Source of the DNA: Aplysia californica
Lineage: Eukaryota; Mollusca; Gastropoda; Aplysiida; Aplysiidae
DNA: 64,000 nucleotides
Assembly: GCF_000002075.1 (NCBI RefSeq)
Contig: NW_004797392.1
Location: 757,924-821,923, forward strand
Direction of reading: 5' to 3'
Made by a program: the position numbers and the translations under genes. The notes below the pieces were generated by a model. That model was not told the DNA's origin. It did not search any database and worked only from the letters and a program-made list of their open reading frames with translations. Below, piece by piece: positions 43,228 to 56,096 of the stretch (positions are counted from its first letter, which is position 1; each line of letters opens with the position of its first letter).

Positions 43228-44082
43228 AATAAATAGCATTTGTATAGCGCATATCCCCGTTCAACAGCAGGCTCTATGCGCTTTACACTATATTATTACC
43301 CCAGCAGACCANNNNNNNNNNNNNNNNNNNNNNNNNNNNNNNNNNNNNNNNNNNNNNNNNNNNNNNNNNNNNNNNNNNNNNNNNNNNNNNNNNNNNNNNN
43401 NNNNNNNNNNNNNNNNNNNNNNNNNNNNNNNNNNNNNNNNNNNNNNNNNNNNNNNNNNNNNNNNNNNNNNNNNNNNNNNNNNNNNNNNNNNNNNNNNNNN
43501 NNNNNNNNNNNNNNNNNNNNNNNNNNNNNNNNNNNNNNNNNNNNNNNNNNNNNNNNNNNNNNNNNNNNNNNNNNNNNNNNNNNNNNNNNNNNNNNNNNNN
43601 NNNNNNNNNNNNNNNNNNNNNNNNNNNNNNNNNNNNNNNNNNNNNNNNNNNNNNNNNNNNNNNNNNNNNNNNNNNNNNNNNNNNNNNNNNNNNNNNNNNN
43701 NNNNNNNNNNNNNNNNNNNNNNNNNNNNNNNNNNNNNNNNNNNNNNNNNNNNNNNNNNNNNNNNNNNNNNNNNNNNNNNNNNNNNNNNNNNNNNNNNNNN
43801 NNNNNNNNNNNNNNNNNNNNNNNNNNNNNNNNNNNNNNNNNNNNNNNNNNNNNNNNNNNNNNNNNNNNNNNNNNNNNNNNNNNNNNNNNNNNNNNNNNNN
43901 NNNNNNNNCCTCCTGCCCACCCGTCAAAAATGGGTACCTGACTTCGAGTTGGGGAAGTAAAGGCGGAGTGGAAAGGAACTGGCTACCCTACCACAATATG
44001 CCGAAGCCCCACGAAGTTGTCTCACTAAGAAGGCAATCCCCAATGTCCGGATCGGATACGGGAACAACTTTACTTTACTTAC
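43228..44082 (-). mobile_element. AAT-tailed SINE family copy containing the assembly gap
   Basis: Left of the gap: aatagcatttgtatagcgca ... ccccagcagacca. Right of the gap: a body with gtacctgacttcgagttggg and ccgaagccccacgaagttgt. Both sides look like one repeat on the minus strand, though the gap hides the junction. Confidence 0.5.
43312..43908. other. Assembly gap, 597 N
   Basis: Run of N. Two long open frames called across it are meaningless. Confidence 1.
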
Positions 44083-44100
44083 TGTTAATCAGAGTAATCA

Positions 44101-44189
44101 GTTTCAGTAAGAGTTTTACGGCACTTGTGACACAAATACGTCATATAAATGCCAAAGAATACAGGGCGCACCTGCCCACCACCACCAAC
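44101..44189 (-). mobile_element. SINE-H copy 16, internally deleted
   Basis: Tail and a short head remain; the body is missing. Confidence 0.6.
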
Positions 44190-44768
44190 CAACCAAAGGA
44201 ACTTAAAAATTCTATTTTGCCCTGCAGGTAACTGAGAGCATAATATTATGTTGTAAGAATAATATTTCAAGACTCGCCCATAATGCCTTTCCTTCACACC
44301 ATGAGTCCACATACGAGTCTTGATGAATTTATGTATTATACAATCGTATACTGGCCCTTTCAAAAACAAAGTATGCATGGCAAACCTGGGACTAACAAAA
44401 CCCGCAAAAGTTTTGACATTCTTACACACAACATCGAAAATTGCTTAAGCTTACACACAGCCTACAGGAAACAACATAATATGTATGTAATAATAAAACG
44501 TTCAATAACACTTTCAAAGCGTTCAGTTTCCTCTTCAGACTCAAAGAAAATATCAAACACTAAACAGCCGAGAGGTCTAGGGTAAATACTTCAGGAGGCC
44601 ACTCCATTACTCTATAGAGGGAAACAGACTTCCCTTGACGACCAAGGCTTAGGTACATGTGATACACCCACACTAAGCATTACGAAACTGCATTAAAAAA
44701 AACAACTAAAAACCTCCCTTATTACTCATAAATTGAAACGCAATGTCCAAAATCATCTAAATCAAGAA

Positions 44769-45003
44769 TTAACCCTATCCGTACGCCCTGGGGTCATTTT
44801 GTACTCCCAGAATTGTATTCTTCACATTTTAGAATACTTCTAGTACGAAGATCTCTTTGAAACTCAAGAAATCATTTTGACAGACTGCTATGCAAAGCGC
44901 ATGGATCAGATTAACGAATAAATTTCCTTTTTGGAAAGTGGTGGCACAGAGTTCCCCACATCGCATGGACACGATAGTAAAACACGACGTATGGATAGGT
45001 TAA
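44769..45003. mobile_element. TTAA-bounded MITE 4
   Basis: Left TTAACCCTATCCGTACG, right CGTATGGATAGGTTAA; imperfect inverted ends with TTAA at both sides. Confidence 0.75.
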
Positions 45004-45055
45004 AATTCGACCTATTTTCCATAAACAAATATCACAGCCTACTGGTGTCTGCTAC

Positions 45056-45165
45056 GACGCTGTATCTCTCTCCGCCCAGGTTGGCCCCGACATAAACAGC
45101 CTGCCTCCTTATTGATCAAAATTATGTCAGAAGGGGCGTAAAACATCTACAGTTATTCAGATAAA
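45056..45165 (+). mobile_element. tRNA-derived SINE, first family, 3' part
   Basis: cccaggttggccccgac and ggggcgtaaaacatct match the 35010-35290 core and tail. Confidence 0.45.
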
Positions 45166-45169
45166 TACA

Positions 45170-48158
45170 TCACAGCCTTAACATTTCATGGCATTTTCCA
45201 AAATATCAAGAAACAAGAATAGGTTGATTCCCCAGCGAATGAAATTTAATAACGATGTTCGATGTATTTCTCTGCTTCTTGACCAGCAGTTTTCAGTTTT
45301 ACACTAATATTGAAATAGCAGTTCATCCATTTTGTTTGCCTCAAACCTCAGACCTCGATGTATAAATGATAAATCTAACTTTACTTCAGTGCCAATTAAA
45401 TCTGAAGTACAGTAAGAGACCATCAGTACTACATTTTTGTATTCAGCCATTCAATTCTAAAGAAGGGACAATAGTTAGTTATAATTATAAATAACTCACA
45501 CATGAATACAGTCTTTGCTCCGAACTTCTGTTTTCTCTGTCAAAAATCATCTCAAAACAATAACTTCACACCCTCTGGTTTTCAGGCCTCTATCAAATAA
45601 TGTGTATCTGCTGATTGTAATAAATTATTTGAAACTGGGATTTTTTTTTTTTTCTTTTCATCGAGCTCAGGCTCTTTTGAAGCTGATTTCATTGGACACA
45701 AAGTTCTCTGAATTTATTTTCCACTTATAGTCTAGCATGCGTAGCGAAACACACACAGAGTAAACAGATTTTCCACTCCTGAATTTCTGCATATACATGA
45801 ATATGTTTGTATTCAAGACACACGCATAGTGAAATTTATACATAACGAAAAGATTTCCCTGTCCCAAACATTTCTCTACGTGTATGCTAGACTGTACATC
45901 ACTTGTCAAGGCACAGTGCAGTGGCTGTTAACAATTTTCAAGAAAGACTATTCAAGTAAACAAAGCAGCCAAAATGAGACATGTAATCTTCCAATAAAGA
46001 ACTGCTATAAAAGATGAAAGAATACATATAAAAATATGTTTTAGACCAAATTTTCTGCTTAGAGTAATAATGCAAGACAAGAGAAAGAACAGGAGATCCC
46101 GCTGTATGTTTACTTCTCATGCAACATACACTTTCACTGCATGGAAGATGAAAGAATACCTAAAGACCTCCTCAATAGAGAAAAAGAGAATGAAAGGACG
46201 AAAACGGTTAGCTTGGGCAAAGACAAAAAGACGTCAGCAAAAAGGACATGCTCTCAACAGGGATCGATTTTAAAATGTGGATCAGACGGTAGAAGATCGT
46301 AGACTCAGGAAGAGAGAAGTCACAACCATTCCCAAGATGAAAGAGAAAGATGTGGCAGTGTGGGTGCAATTTTAAAAAGAAGAAACAGTAAAATTTGTCT
46401 ATTTCCTAAGAAACATTGCTTTCTTGGTTTAGAATACTTCAACAGCATACAGATGACATAGTATGAAGCAGTGATTAACAGTCAGCAGAGTATCAGCAGT
46501 AAGCAACAGTGTCGGCATGAAATTGTAACATTTCAAACATTTGATCAAATTACAGTAAATTTGCTTTGTGTAGCCAAAAGACTTCAATGTCATCAATATC
46601 ATTCTCTCGCTTGTCAAGTGGACAAACGCCATAAAATGTATGTCAAAGTTAAAAACTTGTAAGCTACCCTTAAGTTGAAAACATCTGTTCACAATAATAT
46701 ACCAGCACAAACATTGCCATTTTTTTAAAGCACTTTCAAAATTCAAATTCAATCACACTTTGGTAATGTTATGCTTTTCACATTGGTTGAAGACGTTTGC
46801 TGAGCTTAAATAAGCTTTTTATAAGGGTCCAACACATCATCGAGAGAACATGCAGATATATAAATAGAGGCTTTAGTTTGAGCTTTCAAACCCACTAGAC
46901 TTTTTGCTATAGACAACAAAGGCACAATTTACATCGAAAGCTTGCACTTCTACTTTAGAAAAATGTAGAAATTTGAAAATAAAAACTGCACTGGTATAAC
47001 CAACAAAAATTTAAGATTTTATTTCAACAATTCAGATAGTGTATAAATGGCAAAACATGCTGCTTTAAGAAATAATCATATAAAGATTACATTTTTTAAA
47101 AAGTGAATCAGATCTAAGGTTATGCAACACTGATGTTTTCATTGAGACAATTTATGTTATAATAAGAATACAGAGAGAGTAAAGTGCATCATAAGAAGTC
47201 AGGGAAAGCAGAAATAATTATCTGTATGATCAACTCTGCAAACACAAGATTTGAAATCACTTGTACTGGAATATGTGGTATCAAATATCTCGTGGGAAGT
47301 CAGTCATTACTCTTATTTTGGATGTACATCATTCTTTTTATCTGTGTAAAAACTATTTCTGTGTACTTTTATCAAAATTACGCTTTAAATGACAGTACAA
47401 TCAACAATCATTTATTATGGAAAACAACAAGACAATAAATATCAAGTATTATTCGTTTCCTTTAAGGACTGGAATCAACATCCAATGGCATTTGGCCAAA
47501 CCCAGTTCCTGAAGGGAACATGACAACAGTGAGAGAATTCAGGTAAAACGTAACAAGAGACATTCTACATTCAGGATTTGCACCAGGCTCTCTCACCTGT
47601 TCCTGATCAGCAAACAAACTCACAAGAGAAAAGAAACTACTTACCCCTGCTTCACTCTTAAAAATAGCTCACATCAGCAATACAAAACAAATCAGAAAAA
47701 TCGTTAAAAAACTAGAAATATATATACTTTTAACAATAGACAATTTAGATTCCAAAACATCTTTTGAAAATTTTACCACATTATTTGAAGGAACTTGTAA
47801 CAAAAGAACAACAACCCAAATCAGAAATTCTTGAGGCAGTTTGAAGAATATGTTCTAAACTTAAACCACATCATATCTTGAACTTCAGGCAGAGCAGATT
47901 TTATTCTAGTTGGGTTTTTTTACATCAGTTAAAAGGGGCAGCAAATGTAACTTGTGTTACACCACAACAAAACCTTTAGAACCCCCCCCCCCCCCCCAAA
48001 AAAAAAACTGAAGCAGGGAAAGGAAGTCATCGCAGGCAGTATTGCATAGAGACGTATCTCAAACGTTGCCGAGAATGACTTATGCCTGTACGCAATACTG
48101 CCAGCGTCATACCGGTTCAGCACAACAGCAGAGCAAGTCGTTCCGAGTGTTGGAATAT
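45170..48158. other. 3' flank of the SH3D19-like gene
   Basis: AT-rich, no supported gene. A minus-strand AATAAA at 47905-47900 could end the SH3D19-like mRNA about 250 bases past the stop; others at about 47413 and 47018 are further alternatives. A C16/A9 homopolymer pair lies at 47982-48007. Confidence 0.5.
47900..47905 (-). promoter_or_regulatory. Candidate poly(A) signal of the SH3D19-like gene
   Basis: TTTATT on the + strand, AATAAA on the minus strand, the nearest canonical signal downstream of the stop at 48159. Confidence 0.45.
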
Positions 48159-48275
48159 TTACTGCTGAACCTCCACAAAGGCAGCTGGGAACATCCCCCT
48201 GTTTCCATCCAACTGTCCCCACCGCCACTCTCCGGCATCGTCCACAAACTCCTCCAGTTCAATGAGGTCACCCTC
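48159..48275 (-). CDS. SH3D19: SH3D19-like last exon: second half of SH3 domain 4 and stop
   Basis: Acceptor ttgtggcag, 38 codons and TAA. EGDLIELEEFVDDAGEWRWG and GNRGMFPAAFVEVQQ; the protein ends right after the SH3 fold, as human SH3D19 does. Confidence 0.94.
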   Translation of the reverse strand, partial: EGDLIELEEFVDDAGEWRWGQLDGNRGMFPAAFVEVQQ

Positions 48276-50956
48276 CTGCCACAAATAGATGACCAAAAGG
48301 AATAAAATGTGTTGAAAACATGAACTAAAAACCCTATGGCAACAATCATATATAAATAAAATACCACCAACTTCTGGGCAATGTTTAGACACTGTCACAA
48401 AACATTTTAAAATATCACGCACAAAAAAACGCACCAGTATGTACATAAACAGCCAAAAGACAATCATAGCTCCTTCAAATAGTGGGACTATTATGTAATA
48501 CATTTATAATCATTCTAGATCCTCCAAATATTTTGAAGACTATGAAAAACTGGTTGGATTGTGAAAAATAATTGCATCTACAATGTTTGTATGTGTTATA
48601 TATATGTATGTATTGTTACGTCTACATGTCTTAGTTTCAGTAAGTGTATTACGGCACTTGCAACACAATAAGGTCATGAAAGTGCCGAAGATTAGAGGAG
48701 TTCCAAGAGAGTAACATACACAAAAAAGGAGGAGAGATAAGGACGATAGATGTTTGACAGGAAAGAAGGAGCAAACCACACCAGAGCACCCGCCAACCAC
48801 CCACGTCTACATGTCTACAATGCATGCATGTTTAATCTACAAATTATTGATAATGTACAAACAGAACACACTTAAAATAACAGATGATAAACATGATAAG
48901 ACATAGCTGCCACTCAGGAATTTCAAAAAAAGGAGGAAATTTACGCGAAGACGTACGCGAGCTCTCCGAAGGCCGGAGTAAAACCAGTGAGATCCAGAGG
49001 CAATATACCGGAAAATCTACCCTACGGTTTTGGAAGGGAAAACTGTCATATTCGTTAACCATAGACAACTGAATTAAAATGTATTTGAAAAAATAAAAAC
49101 AAAAAAACAAAAAAACAAAGGCACTAAATTGACTTACAAACATTTGAGTCATTTTGACACAGTTTGGACTTGCTAAAAACCCAGTGATAGTTGCCAGCTG
49201 GTGTCTCATAAAAAGATTTCTTTCACTTTAAACTTGTACATCGATGTAGAGCAGTATTGGATCAGGGAGGCAAAACCTTTGCCGCAGTACTGAGAGATTT
49301 CGGCACTCCTGTACAATTGCGGTCCCGTTTGCACTTAGTACCCCTGTAGTGTGTTTCTTATTTAGTGATCTAATTGAATTAAAATTATAGCCTAGGCTAT
49401 CTAATCTAGATCTAGAATCTAGATATCTAAAATATGTGTAGACCTAGATTATATCTAGAGACAGATTATCTAGATCTAGAATCTAGATCTAGACCCACTT
49501 CCACAGCCACAATAGCCGTCATGTAAACAAACGGGACCGCAATTGTACAGGAGTGCCGCGATTTCTTTATCGCACCAAATAACAAGTGCACACAGCAAGC
49601 GGCTTGTTCAATTTTCTAATGAACTTTTCAAGTCGCACACCGTCTGCTTCTTTCTCATTCCAGCTCCTTTTATTTTTGCATTCTGCATCAATTTCTCTCA
49701 AATTCCCACCGTTTTCAATGACAACTCGGCGCGCTAATGTCCCGATGCCCGATCGTCACAGTGTTGCTCCACAACGATAAACAATGTGAAACTAGCGCTA
49801 GGTCTAGAAGAACGGAAGTAGAAAGCTTCTGGGCGGACATGCGCAAACCGCGTTTTCGTCTCTCTCCCAGTTCGGTGTTTTCCGCGGGGAAAAAAAATAT
49901 TGCAATTTGCGACCGAGAGCGGTCCAGCGGAGGGAGGAAAGTAGCGGGAAAAGCTAGGTGAAGCGGAGTTTTCACTATTTAGCGGGAAAGTGGCAGCTAT
50001 GATAAGAACACTTTAAAATGTAAATAAAATCCGGATCTGCCAAGAAAAGAATATCTTGTTGAAGAATTTTTCAATTCACTGTTAACAGTCAAAGAATATA
50101 AATTTTAAGCAAACACTGCTTTTAAAAATACAATAATCCTGAACAGAATGCGAAAGAGTATTGGGTATTTCATAGCATTATCATGGGAATAAATGCTTTT
50201 GCCATGACAAAATTATCAATTATGAGAAAAAAAATAGCAATTTCTGTACAATGCTTTTGATACATAATTTTTACCCATAAATGGTGACAAAAAGAAAATG
50301 CACACATCCAGTGATCAACCTACCTTGAAAGAAAGATCAGACTCTGTTGAAGCTTCAAAGGGGAAAAGGGCCAAGCCAAAGACAGGTTGATGCTCTTCTG
50401 AAAGAACAGAAAAGCCATCGGTTTGACCAAAATGTTCCATCATATATATGTGTCTGAGCTTTTAACACTGTACGTTCCATCCCAACATTTATGGTTATCC
50501 ACTCACACAACGAAATTCAGAGTCCCTAGAATGAAGTTATGATCTTTTGGTGAGAGAAGTTTTTCATATTTTGGTTCAAAAATGTTTAACTCTTTGGAAC
50601 AGGACCTCAGAAAAATAACAAATCCTAATACATTTAAGCGATTGCTTCAGACATATTTGTTTAAGACTAGGTTGGAGTGTGATAGCAGGTGCTGATGAGT
50701 CTTGTTTTCACTGCTGTTCTTATGACACTATAATTTTAACATATGGCTGATAAAGTTCTTCCTAATGTGGTCGAAATGGTTTCCTTGTTTATATGAAATA
50801 CTTTTTCCTACGTGTATGAACCAGGAGAAGAGTCACGGAAATGGATGTACAGAAAAGTGGGAAGACATGGTGTGACAACGAGCGACTCGCCCAGGATAGG
50901 GAAAGGTGGAAAGTGTTCGTTCGTGGCCTATATCCTGATCCAGGGTGAAAAAGGCA

Positions 50957-50990
<34 letters not shown>

Positions 50991-52608
50991 CGATGATGTA
51001 TGAAGTTTTACTCTCAGTAATCCTATCATCAATGTAAAGCACTCAGAGCTCATACTTGTATGGAATTGAGGCCTATATAAATGCAGTCTATTTTTATAAT
51101 TATTATTATTATCATTCAGTTGGTATGAACACTATTAAGATGAGAACAATGAATGACATAATTTCCCCTGAACACTGTCAATGAATTTAACACAAATTGC
51201 AAAATACTATAACTGGTGAAAACAACTAGATTTACAAAATAAAGTAGGCTATTTTTTTGTTTTGTTTTTAATACAAAAATGTACTTTAAACCCCCCCCTA
51301 AAATTCTTTCTATAACCAAACCGAACAAAACAACACCCATAAAATTCTTTCTATAACCAAACCGAACAAAACAACACCCCCCCCCCCCAAAAACAAAAAC
51401 AAAAAAACAAACCCCACATTGAAAGGCTGAATGATATTTTCACACTAATTCTTGGACAAACACTAACAAAAGAAAAAACAAAGAAATACCTTTAGTGGGT
51501 TCACTCTGCTTGCCATCAGTTTCCACCGCTTCCATAGATACGAAGGCCACGGGAAACATTCCTTCTCGCCCGTGTAGGCGACCGCTCAGCCAGTCCTCCC
51601 CAACAAACTCGAGTACTTCGATGACATCACCGGCTACAAATTCAAGGTCTCCTGGTGGGGCATCCATATAGTCGTGCACAGCAGTGCAAAATGTCAAACT
51701 GGACTGTAAAGAAGTAATTGCATACACATATAATATATTTTCGACGATAACGAACGTAACACATATTCTCATTAATTAATCAAAAACACTTTTCTTCTTT
51801 CGAAATGCTTTTTCCACATTTGATTAACCTATTCATACCATGAAAAGAGTCTTTCATTTGCTGACTTGTGAGTGGCACTTTTCAACATTCAAATCCAGGT
51901 TTTTTTGAGATTCATTTCCCACAACACAGAATACTTATAACTCAAGATATCAAATACGACTTTAATTTTAACAAACAAATATTTATGGCTGCTCAATGAA
52001 CCACCCCTGCAACTACTTTTTTTTACACCCAAAAACAACAATTACTGACAGAGAAGAGCAGGAACACAGCAAGACAGCTCATCTGACTCTTCCACAAAAG
52101 GCAACGCATGAATATTTTCTCGAGACTTTCAAAACAAAATTGTATTACACTGTGCATAAGATATCGCATTCTATGGTCCTTGACTGACAGCTTCAGCAAA
52201 GATTTTATCTTTGAAAAGCTTCCCATACCAGAAAGATATTCCAAAATCTACAACGCAACCACTTTGATGAATGAGTTTTCTCCCAATTTTCTCCCCGAAC
52301 TCCTGCTTCAAGATTCTTCTGATGACCTATTTCTGTTATTACATGGCCCTTTAGAACTTAAACCATTAGCTTTTACACAAGGAAAACCAAAATGAAGCGG
52401 GGAAACAAGCCCAACTTTGATATTGCAACATATTGACAGTAAAACATCTACCCTTCCAGGACCCTATACATTCATCCAAGACAGTATAACTTACATGCAA
52501 ATAATACTTACAAAAAAAGAGCATCAGCAAAATGAGAGTGAAAAAATCGACTCTCTATTGAAAAGTACGCGTAAGTCTCCTCCGTACAAAAACAAATTAA
52601 ATACTGGT

Positions 52609-52644
<36 letters not shown>

Positions 52645-55600
52645 TGGTACTAAAAATCTCTAAAGCTCTAAATAAAGTCTCTTTAAAGGAAATTCCATCT
52701 CATTTATACTGAAATAAAACAATTCATAATCATTGTCACCTGCGCCCCTGTGCTGTGGGAGCTAGATGAAAGAGTTCCAGGCTCATCCACGGGCAAGTCC
52801 TCCACAATCTCCACAAAATCCCTGGGGAAAATGCCTTGCTGTCCGCACAGTTCCCCAGTTATCCACTCCGACTGAGAGCCTGTGTAGCCCAGAATCTTAA
52901 TCATGTCCCCTGTGTAGATTGTGAGGTCTCCATCTCCCTCTCCTGAAGATGTTCCCCGCAAGAAGAAAATCAGAAGCAAAAGTATGCGTAAATAGTCTTG
53001 TTTTAGTAAGCGGAGTTCATCAACACCTAAGCCCTTACCATCTAATCTACCATGAAGAGCAAAGAAGAAGAAGAAGAGTAAGTCTTTTATGGCACTTGCA
53101 ACACAATAAGGTCATATAAGTGCCAAAGATTAGAGGTTTAAAAGAGAGTATCAAACACAAAACAGAAAGAGGAAAGATAATGATGACAGATGTCTGACTT
53201 TGATGGGAAAGAAGGAGCAAACCACACCACAGCACCTGCCAACCACCTACGTAAATAATCTAAAGTTATCCAAATCACCAAAATGTATAAAAGTCACTAA
53301 ATCCTTACATTATCGTAATGATTTCACATTTCTAATATATCTTATTCATCGATTGAGAGAGGACAAAGAAAAAGGTGCATAAAATTTTTAAAAAACGATA
53401 TAAACACACTCACACAGCCTAAAGGATCTAAAGCCAATAGTACAGTTTATGCGCATCGCCGAACTATCTGACTTTCATCAAAATTGAAGAAGAAGAGGAA
53501 GAAAAAGTTGCTCACAGGCAATGTCTTGTACATTCTAAGGAAGGACTTTCGGGTGACGATTTTTTATTTTGTCAGTTCTAGTATGAGGTATGCGGCACTT
53601 GCAACACAGATAGAAGGTCAAATAGGTGCTGAAGAATAGAGGTACTACAAGAGAGTAAAGTAAAAAAGAAAAAAAAAGGAAAGATAAACACAATAGATGT
53701 ATGATACTAAATAGAAAGAAGGAGCAAACCACATCAGAGCACCCGCCAATTGACAATTTGAAAAATAATCTATGACACAACCTCTGTTATAATGGCATTG
53801 GTAAACCAACTGGTACAATGAGACATCAGAGAGTGAGACATTTCAGTTACTATTGAGTATTTTCCATTGCCTTTAATCTGAAAATCTCTCATTAAACTTC
53901 AAAGACCTGCAGCTTTCTTCTGCCATTATAACAATAATAATAATAAGGAGGAGGAGGAGGAGGAGGAGGAGGAGGAGGAGGAGGAGGAGGAGGAGAAGAA
54001 GAAGAAGAAGAAGAAGAAGAAGAAGAAGAAGAAGAAGAAGAAGAAGAAGAAGAAGAAGAAGAAGAAGAAGAAGAAGAAGAAGAAATGTAACATAGATTAA
54101 TAAAAATAATAATAATAACTGTATTTTTATGTAACGACTATTCATGCTCTACAACAAGCACTATGTGCTTTACAACTATGATTACCCCAGCAGACCCCAG
54201 AACACTCAAAAACAATCCAAGCTTCCCAGAAAGTACAGAGTACAAGCTGCCAATTGCACATACTCAAACACTAACAAACTGATAAGATCTCTCACTCTCT
54301 TCAGCTGGTAGCCATTCCCACCTAGACGGAGTGAGGAAAATTCATGTAAAGTGCCTTTCTAAAGGACTCAATGTTGAGCCCCTGATGGGATTGGAACCTA
54401 CAATTTCATAGTTGAGAGTCTGAGAGCCTAGCCACTAGACCACCAATGCCACCATAGTATTCACCTTCAAAGTCATAAATTGCTCTGCATCGAGGTCCAG
54501 TCAAGTGTTCGCTGTTTCCATTATAATCCTCCTCTACGAGAACAGCCTTGGAAATGGGCAATTCATCAGATATTCTCTGACAGTCAGGGGAAGACTGGTC
54601 ACTGGAATCCTACAAAAAGAACACTTAAATGTTAAGTGTGCTGACAAAATGAGTTTCTCCAGAGATTTTAGCCCTACTGAAATAGATATATATAATGTCA
54701 AATTTATAGTTGGAGTTTGCAGAATCTATAAGTATGAAATGATGAAAGACATGTTATCATTATTGAACTTGGTCGAACATTTTTGGCCAATATGAGCGTG
54801 TGCCTAGGGAAAGGTCAAGTTGTTGGAAATTTTGGATATTGAAATAAGGGCATATTCTTGTAGCAATTCCAATGCTGAGCAGACTTCTGGCTGTTCAGAA
54901 AAACCCAATTTATGAGGAAGTACTCCTGGAAAACCTCCCTCATCATAATTATATGGTACAGACACCTTAAAACCAGACAGTAATCTACTTCTTCAGTAAA
55001 TAGTACATCAAAGCAGAGAACAGGGAAAATGGAGAGGCTTACTGTGGCAAGGAGGGGAACACCGATGGACCAACACGGTTATGGGGACAGGTGAATAGGA
55101 AGTCATTGATACCTTATGTTCAAACTCACCACAGCTGGACATACGTAAATAATAATAAATAATAATAAATAGCATTTGTATAGCGCAAAACCACTCTCTA
55201 CAGCAAGCTCTATGCGCATTACACTGTATTATTACCCCAGCAGACCACAGAATACTCAGAAACATTCTCAGCTTCCTAGGAAGCATACGTATGTGAGGCC
55301 TGCTGACAAATTGAGTTACTTCTCAGATTTTAACCCAATGGAAATAAGTATGTCAAATTTATTGGTGGAGTGTGTACAATTTATAAATATAAAATAATAA
55401 AAAACAATTTATACTTGAAGAAAATGGCATCAATTGAAAATCTACAAATTTGAGGCCAGTGTCGATTTTGGCCGATATCTCATTTCATATATCGCGAGAA
55501 ATAACTCACTTTGTCAGCACGCCTCATATCATATCATACTCTACTCTGTTTGAAGGACAGTTTGTGGAGCGCATTTAACTTTTTCATGATACTTCCCTAA

Positions 55601-56045
55601 TATTTCATTGCTAGCATGCTGTCCATAAGGCACGGACTCTATCAAGGTTCTGGAAAAATGTCTCGAGAACTTACCCTTGGCAAAACCTTACCTGAGGAGG
55701 AAGGGGGTGTATTACATCCACAAAATTTTCTGGAAAGATTCCAGACATGTTGCCAACGCGTCCCTCTAACCACTGGTCATCGATGCGGCGAAGCAGATAC
55801 ACGGTAGTTCCATTCTGAGGAGGAGAGACAGAGAGCAGTTCAAAGTATGAGCTGGGGGAGAACACCACTCTCAGTGAAAACAAAAGATCCAAAACAGGAA
55901 ATAACCATTTACCAAATTTAAAAAAAACACATTTTAAAAAAAAAGAAAAGTTTTTTTACACCTCTTCATTGGCACAATTTAGATCCTTAAGAGGACTGGT
56001 GCCCGACCCTGCCTGTTAGGACTATTTATCAGAAGAGCAGATCAA

Positions 56046-56096
<51 letters not shown>

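Noticed and set aside
43240-43941. Open frames of over 200 codons on both strands
   Set aside because: They run through the N gap and contain no real sequence.
26715-48158. A third protein gene between kibra and the SH3D19-like gene
   Set aside because: Only short frames in repeats or AT-rich DNA; no conserved protein signature or linked splice sites.
53873-54145. Leucine-rich membrane-like small protein on the minus strand
   Set aside because: It is the translation of a GGA/GAA microsatellite.
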